Source: Spirochaetota bacterium
GTDB lineage: Bacteria; Spirochaetota; UBA4802; JAFGJZ01
Direction: 5' to 3'
Assembly (NCBI GenBank): GCA_016934935.1
Contig: JAFGRW010000084.1
Span: forward strand, 1 to 40,900
DNA: 40,900 bases
Shown: piece by piece, positions 31,038 through 39,590 of the stretch
Layout: the number at the start of each line of letters is the position of its first letter
Numbering within the stretch: position 1 is the stretch's first letter
The notes under the pieces: generated by a model
What the model was told of the DNA's origin: nothing
Databases searched by the model: none
What the model saw: the letters and a program-made list of their open reading frames with translations, nothing else
Translations under genes and position numbers: made by a program

Positions 31038-32716
31038 AACAAAAAAAGCGCCTAAATCGCAATCTCCTCGAGGTTTCGACATATTTTCATGAATATGAGC
31101 AATGCCAAACTCGTAAACAACGTGGTGATCTTATACGTGAAATCTCAACTTTATACGGTGTGAACAGATCAACAGTCTCCAGATGGTTTAAAGAGTTTAA
31201 AAAAGGTTCTTTGCAAAAGAGGCGCAAAGATTTTCGTGTACCGCGCGTAGGTTTGTCCGAACAGGAATTATATTGCTACGTGCAAAAAGTCTCCGCATTA
31301 AAATGGGATTCGATGACCAAAACAGGCAAGGTAATCGAAACCAGCGAGGCCGTCCGTGTATTGTACAATGCCGGTGAGTTACCGGAAATCTTGCCGTCAT
31401 CAACAATAAATCGCTGGTTACGTAATTTTGGCCTGTCTATTGAGGCAATCAAGCATTATAAGGCCAGCACACAAAACCGCCTTATTGCAAAACATCCTAA
31501 TCACTGGTGGATGGTCGATGGCTCTGTATCAGAGATTTATTATCTTAACGACAAAGATCGTCTTGTTGGCGATCAGAAAATTTCGTATGATAAAAACCAT
31601 GCGTCCGAGATATTAACAAAAAAAGGTTTTCGCAAGGTAATTATTTACTGTGCTGTAGATCTTTTTTCGTCGGCATATTATGTACGAGGATATGTCGCGC
31701 CGTCAGAAAACACCATGCACTGGCTGGCATTTCTTATGGATGCTTTTAGCAAAAAAGAGGATAGTCACCTTTTCCCGTTTAGAGGCATTCCGCAAAACAT
31801 CTATTCGGACAAGGGTTCCGGCCTTAACTCACAGCAGGCAAAAATGTTTTTTGAAAGTCTGGGCATCAACTTTCAGTATCACTTGCCCGGAAACTCAAAG
31901 GCAAAAGGAAAAGTCGAAAGTCGTATAGGTAAGTATAAGTCACAGATCGAAGCAATGTTTCGTTTTCACAAGCCCAAAAGCATAGAAGAGTATAACTACT
32001 ATTGTTACAGGGCTACAGTTAACGACAACCTTAAAAAAGGTTTTGTTTCAAAATGGCTTCACATTCAAAAGACAGATGCTCTGGTTGAGTTTGATTCAGA
32101 AAAGCGTAATCTGGTTGGTTATAAAATGTTTGAACGCAAGGTCAACGTTTATGGCTGTGTCGAGTTAGACAAGCAATCATATTATGTTTCAACCCGACTG
32201 CATGGCGAATACGTCATTGTTTATCATAAAAACGATGGAACAATGACGGCTGTTGATGCCAACGACATGCATTACGAGCTAACCGGCATTGAACACCAAA
32301 ACATCGAGATGGGAACATACAGGGCACAAAAGAAAACCGAATATGATCGCCAACTTGAAGGCGTGGAAGAAGAAGGCAAGCGGATACGTAATGTAATTAA
32401 GCCAGAACATTTTTTAGGAGAAACTCCTCAAATATCAGCAATACAAAAATCCGGGAAAGAGGCCGAAATACAAAGCCCTTTTATTCGCCAGGGATATAAA
32501 ACCATACGTGAAGCATGGACCAAAATCATTGTTACAACACGAACCGCGAAGAGTAAATACCCGAAAGATCTTGTTGAAACTATTGATGCTGTATTTTCAG
32601 GCATGATAGCCGAACACGGCGAAATACCGGCCAACGAATTTGATGATATTCTCGAACATTGCATCAACACAAGCGCAAGCATAGATATTCCCCAGGAGGA
32701 AAAGAATTATGGTTAA
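31034..32716 (+). CDS. MuA-type DDE transposase
   Basis: A 560-aa transposase. An N-terminal HTH (about 25-60, LYGVNRSTVSRWFKEFKKG) is followed by a second one (100-135). The catalytic RNase-H core has D162 (WWMVDGS), D259 (IYSDKGSG) and E295 (KGKVESR), with the D-35-E spacing of the integrase superfamily. A C-terminal Mu-type domain follows. It cuts the phage ends (552, 37704) and joins them to target DNA by replicative transposition. It overlaps the ATPase gene by 8 nt, as MuA/MuB do in function. The ends it acts on begin TATA, not TG. Confidence 0.95.
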   Translation: MKQKKRLNRNLLEVSTYFHEYEQCQTRKQRGDLIREISTLYGVNRSTVSRWFKEFKKGSLQKRRKDFRVPRVGLSEQELYCYVQKVSALKWDSMTKTGKVIETSEAVRVLYNAGELPEILPSSTINRWLRNFGLSIEAIKHYKASTQNRLIAKHPNHWWMVDGSVSEIYYLNDKDRLVGDQKISYDKNHASEILTKKGFRKVIIYCAVDLFSSAYYVRGYVAPSENTMHWLAFLMDAFSKKEDSHLFPFRGIPQNIYSDKGSGLNSQQAKMFFESLGINFQYHLPGNSKAKGKVESRIGKYKSQIEAMFRFHKPKSIEEYNYYCYRATVNDNLKKGFVSKWLHIQKTDALVEFDSEKRNLVGYKMFERKVNVYGCVELDKQSYYVSTRLHGEYVIVYHKNDGTMTAVDANDMHYELTGIEHQNIEMGTYRAQKKTEYDRQLEGVEEEGKRIRNVIKPEHFLGETPQISAIQKSGKEAEIQSPFIRQGYKTIREAWTKIIVTTRTAKSKYPKDLVETIDAVFSGMIAEHGEIPANEFDDILEHCINTSASIDIPQEEKNYG

Positions 32717-33605
32717 AACAGCAAACGTAACCAAAGCCGACAAGTTCATCCAGCATACTATTGGTCGCAATGGCTTGGGTTGCATCGTCGGTGAAAAAGG
32801 TACCGGCAAAACTTTTGTTAAGCGAAAGATTATTGGCAAGTATCAGGAAAAATCATCTTTCAAGGTTGTCGAGATAACACCTATTGATGACAATGTAAAA
32901 AACATTACTCAGATCATGGCGGCAATGATAGATGATATTTCAGGCGAGCCAATTAGAAGAGACTCTGAATCACGCCGTCGTCAGCTTCGCCGGGTACTTG
33001 GTGACTCTTCTCAAAACTACACAATTATCCTTGCGATTGATGAAGCACAAGATCTTCATAAGAGCACAATCCGCGGCATAAAAAAACTGCACGAACTGGG
33101 CTGGGGTACACACGACAAACTTTTTACAGTACTCTTCTTTGGGCAACCGTCATTTGAAACAAAAATCAATGATGATGAGCTTGGTCCACGAATCCGTAAG
33201 ATAAAAATGCAACCTCTTACCAAAGCAGAAAAAGGCCTGTTTGTGCCGGACAAAACAGTCTTTACCTCCAAGGCATATGAACAATTTATAAGGCGAGTTA
33301 AGCCTACACCTCTGTGCATAGAGCAAGACTATGAGCAACTTCTCAGTTTAGCACAAGACCTTGATTTGGATCAGATTGACGAACAGATGCTCAGTGATTA
33401 CTACTCCATTGATATCAGGCAACACCTTCGATCTTTCGGCATGAGTACCCGGCAAATGCAAAAAGACATCGAAGAAACAACAGGCGAACGTGTCAGTGTT
33501 ACAGCACTCAGTCAGTATAAAAATGGAAAATACGCCGGGGACAATAACAAAATGGATGTTCTGATGCAAAGGTACATCCACCAAAAAGTATGCGCATCCG
33601 TATAA
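32709..33605 (+). CDS. MuB-type AAA+ ATPase, target selector
   Basis: A 298-aa protein with Walker A GEKGTGKT (28-35) and Walker B ILAIDEAQDL (107-116), a helical GTHDKL region and a C-terminal domain (about 200-290) with an HTH-like RQMQKDIEETTGERVSVTAL (split run). MuB polymerises on target DNA, activates the transposase and gives target immunity. Directly downstream of the transposase. Confidence 0.9.
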   Translation: MVKTANVTKADKFIQHTIGRNGLGCIVGEKGTGKTFVKRKIIGKYQEKSSFKVVEITPIDDNVKNITQIMAAMIDDISGEPIRRDSESRRRQLRRVLGDSSQNYTIILAIDEAQDLHKSTIRGIKKLHELGWGTHDKLFTVLFFGQPSFETKINDDELGPRIRKIKMQPLTKAEKGLFVPDKTVFTSKAYEQFIRRVKPTPLCIEQDYEQLLSLAQDLDLDQIDEQMLSDYYSIDIRQHLRSFGMSTRQMQKDIEETTGERVSVTALSQYKNGKYAGDNNKMDVLMQRYIHQKVCASV

Positions 33606-33629
33606 AAAAATAACACAAAGGAGAAAACA

Positions 33630-34241
33630 ATGACTAAAAAAATTCCGGAAGGCTACAAAGAAGACAGCAAAGGGCGGTTAATACCTGTTAACAAAATCCA
33701 GCCAATTGATCTTGAAAGAGACACTTTGGTTAAGCAAGTGATTACAGACGCAAAAACTGTATCATCAGCAATAAGCAGATTGAAAAAAGATACAACAAAA
33801 GAACTGGACTTGTTTCTTAAACGAGCTGCCAAAAACTATAAAACCAAATTCGGTGGTAAAAAAGGAAATTTGACACTATACTCTTATGACGGTCAGTTTA
33901 AAATAACACACACGGTGTCCGACAGAATAACTTTTGATGAACGTCTTCAAATTGCCAAACAACTTGTTGATGAATGTATCAGCAATTGGTCAAAAGGATC
34001 AAACGAAAATATCAAGCTGTTAATTAACGATGCTTTCTATGTTGATAAACAAGGCAAAATCAATAAAGAGAAAATACTTGGGCTTCGACGTTTAAAGATC
34101 AAAGACACAAAGTGGAAACACGCAATGCAGGCAATTGACGACAGCATTCAGGTTGTCGATTCCAAGCCCTATATCCGTTGTTACGAACGCACGGAAGCAG
34201 GCGACTACAAACAGATCAATCTTGATATGGCAACGGCATGA
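33630..34241 (+). CDS. DUF3164 protein
   Basis: A 203-aa protein with the pattern of DUF3164: PEGYKEDSKGRLIPVNKI, GGKKGNLTLYSYDGQFK, FDERLQIAKQLVDECI and KHAMQAIDDSIQVV, in order. DUF3164 genes lie after the transposition genes in many Mu-like phages; their role is unknown. The RBS AAAGGAG is good. It overlaps the GemA-like gene by 4 nt. Confidence 0.85.
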   Translation: MTKKIPEGYKEDSKGRLIPVNKIQPIDLERDTLVKQVITDAKTVSSAISRLKKDTTKELDLFLKRAAKNYKTKFGGKKGNLTLYSYDGQFKITHTVSDRITFDERLQIAKQLVDECISNWSKGSNENIKLLINDAFYVDKQGKINKEKILGLRRLKIKDTKWKHAMQAIDDSIQVVDSKPYIRCYERTEAGDYKQINLDMATA

Positions 34242-34675
34242 CTGGCATTAAGCGTAAAACAATATTTGCTCTTTGCCGGGAACTTGGACTGGACGAGTCG
34301 GCCAGACACGTTATCCAGAAAAGTATCACCGGCAAAGAGTCTCTAAGTAAAATAAATGATCAGCAGGCAGACGATATCATTCGCTGCCTGCGAGCACAAC
34401 AACAAAAAAACGGGTATGATATCGAAAAATCGCTTCGTCCAGGTGTTTTAAAAAACAGGCGGGTACATAGTTCCAAGATCTATAATCTTGCTTCAAAAGA
34501 GCAACGAAACAAGATTATAGCAATGTCAATTAAGATCTATGGTGAGTTTATAGAATCAAAAATGGATGTTTATTGTAACCGCCGTTTTAACAAACCGTTT
34601 AAACGAATATCTTCAAACGAAGCAATTAAGTTAATTGAAGCTCAAAAGATAATATTGGAACGAAAGAAGGAGTAA
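34238..34675 (+). CDS. GemA-like regulatory protein (Mu gp16-like)
   Basis: A 145-aa protein starting MTGIKRKTIFALCRELGLD, the typical opening of GemA/DUF1018 proteins, with the LSKINDQQADDIIRCLR helix. The C-terminal helices carry KRISSNEAIKLIEA. GemA in Mu alters host DNA gyrase/transcription. It lies between DUF3164 and the lysin, as in related phages. Confidence 0.75.
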   Translation: MTGIKRKTIFALCRELGLDESARHVIQKSITGKESLSKINDQQADDIIRCLRAQQQKNGYDIEKSLRPGVLKNRRVHSSKIYNLASKEQRNKIIAMSIKIYGEFIESKMDVYCNRRFNKPFKRISSNEAIKLIEAQKIILERKKE

Positions 34676-34677
34676 AA

Positions 34678-35508
34678 ATGTTAAATATAATAACAGAAAG
34701 AGGCTATACGGCCTTAAAAAATGGTCGTGATTTTATCGAAACTATCATGCAAACCAATGACTTTATTTCAGAAAGTGATAAATTATCTGTGCCAACAGTA
34801 ACTGTGATTCGTAACACCAGCTTTCAAAATGATGGTTTTTCGTATGTAGAAAATACAGGGGATAACAATTGTGACACAGTGCTACTGGTAGACTCGGATA
34901 ATCACGCATTACTGTTAGAAGGACGTACTTTACCACATATCAAATACATAAAAGAATCTGTGCAGGGCAAAGGTAAATGTAACTATATTGCGTCACAGTA
35001 CCGCAAGCAGGCTTTTCAACGCGGATGGCATCGTGGCAACAGAGCTGCCGTGCAAAATGTCAAATTTGTTGTACATAGGACTAAAGATGAAATTCTTAGA
35101 AATGAGGATGACTATACGGAACATGATATAGTCGCTGACAATTTTCACGGATGGGCACCGTTTAGTGCTGGTTGTATTACTGTAAAAGGAAAAATGGCAC
35201 CAATGTCTGAGTGCTGGGCATTGGCGTATAATTGGCTATATCATAAACACAAAAGAACCAGTTTTTTTGATGCTTTGATATTAGAGCATGAAGACCTAGA
35301 AATGCAAACACGATATCGATTGGGGTCTCAGGGAGAAATAGTGCAATATTTACAATCACTGCTTTCTAACCGATATGACATTGCAGCTGATGGTATTTTC
35401 GGGCCATATACTCATGAGGTAGTCAGATTTTTCCAAAAAGAACACAAATTACCGGTTACAGGCATTATTGGTCCAGAAACATTTTACATGATTGAGGAGG
35501 TTTGCTGA
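34678..35508 (+). CDS. lysin with peptidoglycan-binding domain
   Basis: A 276-aa protein. The C-terminal 65 residues (about 212-272) are a PG_binding_1 module: RLGSQGEIVQYLQSLL, AADGIFGPYTHEVVRFFQ and PVTGIIGPETF. The N-terminal domain (1-195) contains FHGWAPFSAGCITVKG, reminiscent of the catalytic Cys/His loop of L,D-transpeptidase-like or related phage peptidases. No signal peptide. It lies in the early/right arm, far from the late operon, and overlaps the next membrane gene by 7 nt, a lysin/holin-type pair. Confidence 0.7.
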   Translation: MLNIITERGYTALKNGRDFIETIMQTNDFISESDKLSVPTVTVIRNTSFQNDGFSYVENTGDNNCDTVLLVDSDNHALLLEGRTLPHIKYIKESVQGKGKCNYIASQYRKQAFQRGWHRGNRAAVQNVKFVVHRTKDEILRNEDDYTEHDIVADNFHGWAPFSAGCITVKGKMAPMSECWALAYNWLYHKHKRTSFFDALILEHEDLEMQTRYRLGSQGEIVQYLQSLLSNRYDIAADGIFGPYTHEVVRFFQKEHKLPVTGIIGPETFYMIEEVC

Positions 35509-35732
35509 TGCAGGATTTGATTATTATCATCGCTGGGTGGCCATCCATCCGACTTATGATTATTGGTGTTGTTTTGATTTCAAGTGGTGTATTTCTATAT
35601 AGAAAAAAACACTATCATGACTATATCAAGCACAGATCAGAACTAAACGATAACTGGCTAAAGCTACAACAAGACCGTATTTTTGCGGTAAACAAAAACA
35701 GGAGCAAAAACCATGAAACCGGCGATCTGTAA
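35502..35732 (+). CDS. small membrane protein, lysis-cluster holin/spanin-like
   Basis: A 76-aa protein with one or two N-terminal hydrophobic stretches (LIIIIAGW and MIIGVVLISSGVFLY) and a basic soluble C-terminus. Coupled to the lysin by overlap, so a holin or spanin-type role is likely. Confidence 0.55.
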   Translation: MLMQDLIIIIAGWPSIRLMIIGVVLISSGVFLYRKKHYHDYIKHRSELNDNWLKLQQDRIFAVNKNRSKNHETGDL

Positions 35733-36162
35733 AATGGAATTCTATAGCGATGCAAATGGAGCAGTTTACACGCATATCTGGAATCCGGTAAATGGCTGGG
35801 AGCGTGACGTGCCCTGGAGTGGCCTTGTATCCAGAAAAGAACTACGCTCCTACTTTGTAACTATGTACAAATACATTCGACAAATACATCCTTATCATGC
35901 CGAGCGAGCGGATGCGATAAATATCAAATCAAATTTAACATCAAATGAAATGTTTCTTTATCTTAGAAAGTTTATAGCTTATTATATGGCAGACGATGAC
36001 GAGACAGAATATGATTATGTTGAATACGCGGATGGCACCAGCGAAATAAATATAGAACGTAGAACATGTGCAGATCTTTGTCCGATATTAAAAGGAATCG
36101 AAAACAATATTGCGTTCTGTCGGGCTTTTGTTTCAAAAGAACTGAACAAGGAGGCTATATGA
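35713..36162 (+). CDS. phage protein of unknown function, upstream of the receiver gene
   Basis: A 149-aa acidic protein, MKPAICKMEFYSDANGAVYTH.... It has an aromatic N-terminal strand set, a helical centre and EYDYVEYADGTSEINIE. It overlaps both neighbours (20 nt upstream, ATGA downstream). No family recognised. Confidence 0.55.
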   Translation: MKPAICKMEFYSDANGAVYTHIWNPVNGWERDVPWSGLVSRKELRSYFVTMYKYIRQIHPYHAERADAINIKSNLTSNEMFLYLRKFIAYYMADDDETEYDYVEYADGTSEINIERRTCADLCPILKGIENNIAFCRAFVSKELNKEAI

Positions 36163-36536
36163 AAGTTGTACTTGTTGAAGATGAGCGTATCCAAAGAACT
36201 CTTTACAGTAAAATACTAAACAATTATGAAGTTGTTGAGTTTACAAGCGCAGAAGAGGCTCTTCCATCGATATTAACTACACCATATGACTGTGGAGTGT
36301 TTGATCTAAATCTTCCAGGTATGAGTGGTGCCGAACTACTTCGTGAAATACGAAAAACCGGAAACAGAATACCTGTAGCACTGATTACAGCGTACGCCAG
36401 TATAATAACGGGGCTTGTTTCTGGTAAAGATGCCGAACAAATCTTTTTGGCCGCAGGTTTTGATATCTATTTTGAAAAATCGGTTCGCCCATCACTATTG
36501 ATTGATTTTGTGGAACAAACGCGAACCATAAATTAG
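36159..36536 (+). CDS. stand-alone response-regulator receiver domain
   Basis: A 125-aa CheY-like protein. It has acidic E7/D8 (LVEDER), phosphoacceptor D49 (GVFDLNLPG), Thr77 (ALITAYA) and Lys107 (FEKSV): the full set of receiver residues. There is no output domain. The start at 36159 overlaps the previous stop (ATGA) with AAGGAGG upstream; an upstream in-frame extension lies over the previous gene and is rejected. It may intercept host phosphorelay signals, or act by protein binding. It is unusual in a Mu-like phage. Confidence 0.85.
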   Translation: MKVVLVEDERIQRTLYSKILNNYEVVEFTSAEEALPSILTTPYDCGVFDLNLPGMSGAELLREIRKTGNRIPVALITAYASIITGLVSGKDAEQIFLAAGFDIYFEKSVRPSLLIDFVEQTRTIN

Positions 36537-36567
36537 AACTTGCAATTAAATATAAGTTGTACAGTAT

Positions 36568-36596
36568 AGCGGTGTCAGCAAAAAACAGACACCGCT
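36568..36596. terminator. hairpin after the receiver gene
   Basis: A perfect 9-bp stem, AGCGGTGTC/GACACCGCT, with an 11-nt A-rich loop, 30 bases after the receiver stop. No U-run follows, so intrinsic termination is uncertain; it may be a processing or stability element between two gene blocks. Confidence 0.4.
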
Positions 36597-36630
36597 CTCT
36601 CCCCCCGGATCCTCCACTATGGAGGACAAC

Positions 36631-37074
36631 ATGAAATCAATTTTAATCACAACAACTGCATGTATTATTACTTTCTCAATAGGAGTTGGATCGGGTATTT
36701 TTTACATGAAACACTCCAAAAAAGATAGAATTATACCTGAAAAAACTATCCAAACAAGACAGATCTCAGGTGAAAAAATCAGGATAAAACCAATATCAAC
36801 TACCGGTACAACCTTTACCTTCCAAACTGAAGCTGAAGGCGCAGGTGTGTCCGAAACAAAAATAGATAAACGGATTATACCAGAAGCGGCCTCATGGATG
36901 GATAAAACAAATGGACTACAGTTACAATCTGGATTTATAAATGTTAATCAAAATTGGGAAGCTCTGTTTGAAATAAGTTACTGGAAGCGTTGGAATACAA
37001 TTTCATTTGGCGGTGGTGTCGGTTTCTCAAAAACAACATATTCATTAAAAATTGGTTTGCATTATTCCTTTTAA
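36631..37074 (+). CDS. membrane-anchored beta-rich protein, unknown
   Basis: A 147-aa protein from ATG 36631, five bases after GGAGG. An N-terminal membrane anchor (SILITTTACIITFSIGVGSG), a Lys-rich linker and a C-terminal beta region (ISFGGGVGFSKTTYSLKIGL, ending HYSF). The anchor plus aromatic C-terminus resembles periplasmic/outer-membrane-facing phage proteins such as spanins, but no family was recognised. Confidence 0.6.
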   Translation: MKSILITTTACIITFSIGVGSGIFYMKHSKKDRIIPEKTIQTRQISGEKIRIKPISTTGTTFTFQTEAEGAGVSETKIDKRIIPEAASWMDKTNGLQLQSGFINVNQNWEALFEISYWKRWNTISFGGGVGFSKTTYSLKIGLHYSF

Positions 37075-37141
37075 TAATTTATTAACAAAATACTGAATGA
37101 TTCTTAAGAACACAGTAAAAAATATCCAACAGGATTCTCTT

Positions 37142-37441
37142 ATGATATCAGCATGTTTAGATCAGATCTTTTTAGTAGCTCTCAAATATGTTTTTATTCT
37201 GAAAATACTAAGCGCATCCTTTGGTATACTTTCAGCTATTTTTATTTTCTGTTTCGGAGTTCCAAAAGTTACATTGTCAGAAGGCACGTCCTCTCTACTT
37301 ATAGAAGGGCCTGATGAAGATAAAGAAAGGATAAAAGGTTCAAAAAAGGTTAAGAGATACATTTGTCTCTCAAAGGTAGGCGTCTTAATACTTTTTTTGA
37401 GCTTTGTATTACAGATAATAATTGTGATTTCCGAAAGATAA
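37142..37441 (+). CDS. small two-helix membrane protein at the right phage end
   Basis: About 99 aa, with ACAGGATT ahead of the ATG at 37142; an ATG at 37097 adds 15 residues. Two hydrophobic segments (ILSASFGILSAIFIFCFG and SKVGVLILFLSFVLQIIIVI) flank a charged loop with DEDKERIKGSKK. It is the last phage gene before the right end. Possibly a superinfection exclusion or host-modification protein; unknown. Confidence 0.5.
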   Translation: MISACLDQIFLVALKYVFILKILSASFGILSAIFIFCFGVPKVTLSEGTSSLLIEGPDEDKERIKGSKKVKRYICLSKVGVLILFLSFVLQIIIVISER

Positions 37442-37704
37442 ATTCTGCAGAAACCCTCTTTTCTTCTACGAAATCAGGATAAAAGATCTTTCAAAATCAG
37501 TTCTATTTTGCAGAATTACCAGATAAACACTGAGAATATTTATCAATAGCTCATATTTTTTCTGGTAATCAATTCTTGTCATGCTGGAATCAATTCTTAT
37601 ATAGTGGTAAAACCCCCCTTAAAAGATGCCAATTCCTGTGCTTTTTCGAGCTTTCCAGTTGCATCTAAAGTGGTTATCCTCTCTTATTATTGTGCCCCTC
37701 TATA
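37442..37704. repeat. right phage end with transposase-site-like repeats
   Basis: A 263-bp non-coding stretch. Read inward from 37704: TATA (1-4), CACAATAA (11-18), ATAACCAC (28-35), matching the left end without gaps; a third TTTACCACTAT lies near 37605. Two direct AATCAATTCTT copies at 37567 and 37588 are 21 bp apart (two helical turns). A TTCTGCAGAA palindrome begins the stretch. It probably holds right-end transposase sites; no gene is seen. Confidence 0.6.
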
Positions 37705-39390
37705 AATTCCTCTATCAATTGCTGACTTTAAAACCACAAAATTAGATTTATTTAACCTTTGTTTATCTAACTCTCTACCTTCATGATTTAAATTATGCTC
37801 ACCAAGTATTTTCCCAACTTCAGTTTTTACTCTCATGTCAAGACTGCTTCTTGCTGCTTGTCTTTTCATGACTTTAGTAGTGGGAACCGGTTGTAATTCC
37901 ATAGTTCTCTTTACTTGCTCAGGTGAATACCCTCTGTTTTGTAAATATTCAATTGCTCTGATTGCTTCTGGATCATCATCTGAATCAATTAGTTGTAATT
38001 CCTCTATAGAAACTCCTGATTGAGCTTTTATATTAATTTCATTAATTGAAATATCTACTCGTGGAGTAATTTCTATTTCAGAATTATCTGTAAAATCTAA
38101 TTCATCAAGAGGTAATAACTGATCAAAATATTCCTGATCCGCCTCACTATAATTCTTAAAATCAGACCATCGGTTAGCGACATTAGAACCTGCATGAAAA
38201 ATAACAGTACCCTGATTTACAATATTATGAGGAGCATTTTGTTTTATTACTCGCATTATTCGCCCAACAAATTGAACAAATGGGGATAAGTTTTGAAATA
38301 CACTAAAAACAGCTGCAACGGATAAGAATACATGATCAAATCCTTCACCAAGTTTTCTGACCTGGACAATTACTTCTATCTCATGGTTTTCAAGCAATTT
38401 ATACACTCGATCATTTTCTTTGCTATCTTCTCTACTATGAATATATTCTGCTTTTCTTCCACGTTGTCTATAGGCTTCTACAATTTGGCGACAATGTTCA
38501 TAATTTAAAGCTGATGCTATTATTTTATGTCTTTTTTCACCTGTTTCTTCAATAAGCCTATCAAGTTCTCGAATAGATGCATCCACTATCGTTATTAATG
38601 TCTCTTGTGAAGTGACTATGCTTCTACGAAATTGTGCATCCTCTTCTCCTAACCTAATTACTTCTTCTAGCGGAACTTCTATCTCTCTACCATCTTCATT
38701 TCTTACATACTTTAGTGTTTTTGGATTTAACACTAGAGCCTTTATCCTTTTTATATATCCTTCTTGTATAGCTCTGGCAACCGGAAAAGAATATATAACT
38801 TCTCCTGCCATCATTTGGCCATCAGATCGTAACGGGGTTGCACTGAAGTTGACTATAAAGGCATTGGGAAAATGGCTCTTTAAATTTTGCCATGTTGAAG
38901 CTACACTATGATGACCTTCATCAAACAGTATTAGATCAAAATAATCTGATGGTAAATTAGCTAACCAACGATTTTCGTTCCCTTGTAATTGATGGATGTT
39001 TGTAATTACGACATCAGCATCATCTAAATCTGACTTATTTGATTCTGTACCCCGTATTTCAACGGGCTCGGGGTATTCAGTAGTAGTTAATATCGAGCAC
39101 TTTTGATAAAACATTTTAGAATTTGTTGGGTCAAAATCAGAAATTAATTGTTTAGCTATATTTAGATTTGGGGCAACAACAAGTGTCCTTATTGATTTGA
39201 ATGCAAAAGGTGCTAAAGTAATACAACCCGATTTACCGCATCCAACTGGAAGAACAATACCAATTTCACGTTCTTCCACCTGTTCTTTTAAATAATCAGT
39301 CAAAGAATTATATGCTTCCCTTTGTGGAATTCGTAGGAGATCATTATCTTCAATTAAAGGTTTTAGTGTCTGAAATAGATTTTTTTTCAT
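37687..39390 (-). pseudogene. SF2 helicase truncated by the prophage
   Basis: Now 567 aa, the last five residues (YRGAQ) read from phage DNA; the intact gene was 602 aa. Motifs: Walker A GCGKSG (50-55), DEGH (157-160), SATP (about 183), helicase C-terminal QFVGRIMR (373-380). The plan is that of the DEAD/DEAH-like ResIII helicases seen in defence and restriction-type systems, although no nuclease domain is attached. The start MKKNLFQTLK follows AAGGAGAATGATAA. The lost 40 C-terminal residues lie at 423-545. Helicase motifs are intact, so residual activity is possible. The gene lies between attC-like sites. Confidence 0.85.
37705..37710. repeat. right target-site duplication (AATTCC)
   Basis: AATTCC directly outside the right phage end, identical to 546-551. 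It lies in helicase codons Gly561-Ile562. Confidence 0.8.
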
Positions 39391-39411
39391 TTATCATTCT
39401 CCTTTTATCTT

Positions 39412-39431
39412 TGCCAGCCAAGGATGGCTGG
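39412..39431. repeat. hairpin ahead of the helicase with the shared loop
   Basis: GCCAGCC-AAGGAT-GGCTGGC, a perfect 7-bp stem between attC-like site 2 and the helicase RBS. The same 6-nt loop occurs in the 181-206 hairpin at the other end of the same cassette. It could terminate transcription entering from the neighbouring gene. Confidence 0.5.
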
Positions 39432-39440
39432 CATACTCTT

Positions 39441-39560
39441 AGCGCGGTCTTTCATATAACGTTTCGCGAGTACCCGAAGTTGCGACCGAAGGGAGCAATT
39501 TGGGCGGAGCGAAGCGTAGCCGGGTACTCGCTGTTATATGATGCCCTGCGCCTGCTACGA
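39441..39560 (-). repeat. attC-like palindromic site 2
   Basis: Same family as 82-180. The core stem is GCGAGTACCCG (39466-39476) with CGGGTACTCGC (39521-39531). Here the outer boxes TCATATAAC/GTTATATGA pair over 9 bp, and outer GCGCGGTC...GCGC arms are partly conserved. The site lies between the K+ transporter stop (39591) and the helicase start (39390). Stem changes compared with site 1 are compensatory, which indicates a structure that is selected. Confidence 0.6.
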
Positions 39561-39590
39561 AACAGCCCCGGAGCCATGGATGGCGGAGGG

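Larger units (their letters stand above)
552..37704. mobile_element. Mu-like transposable prophage (about 37.15 kb)
   Basis: A complete prophage with a MuA-type DDE transposase, MuB-type ATPase, repressor and a full contractile-tail virion gene set. Its ends are defined by three agreeing facts: a 6-bp flanking duplication, ungapped imperfect terminal inverted repeats, and exact restoration of a host helicase ORF on removal. Both ends begin TATA rather than the usual TG. Late genes run left and early genes run right from a central control region. In Mu, by contrast, early and late genes are collinear and the repressor lies next to the left end. No obviously broken core phage gene was seen, so it may be active. 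Confidence 0.9.

Noticed and set aside
37631..37637. A second AATTCCT inside the right end that also matches the left flank and could be read as the target duplication
   Set aside because: It would need a frameshift in the helicase to restore an ORF, while AATTCC at 37705 restores the frame exactly and makes the phage ends match without gaps.
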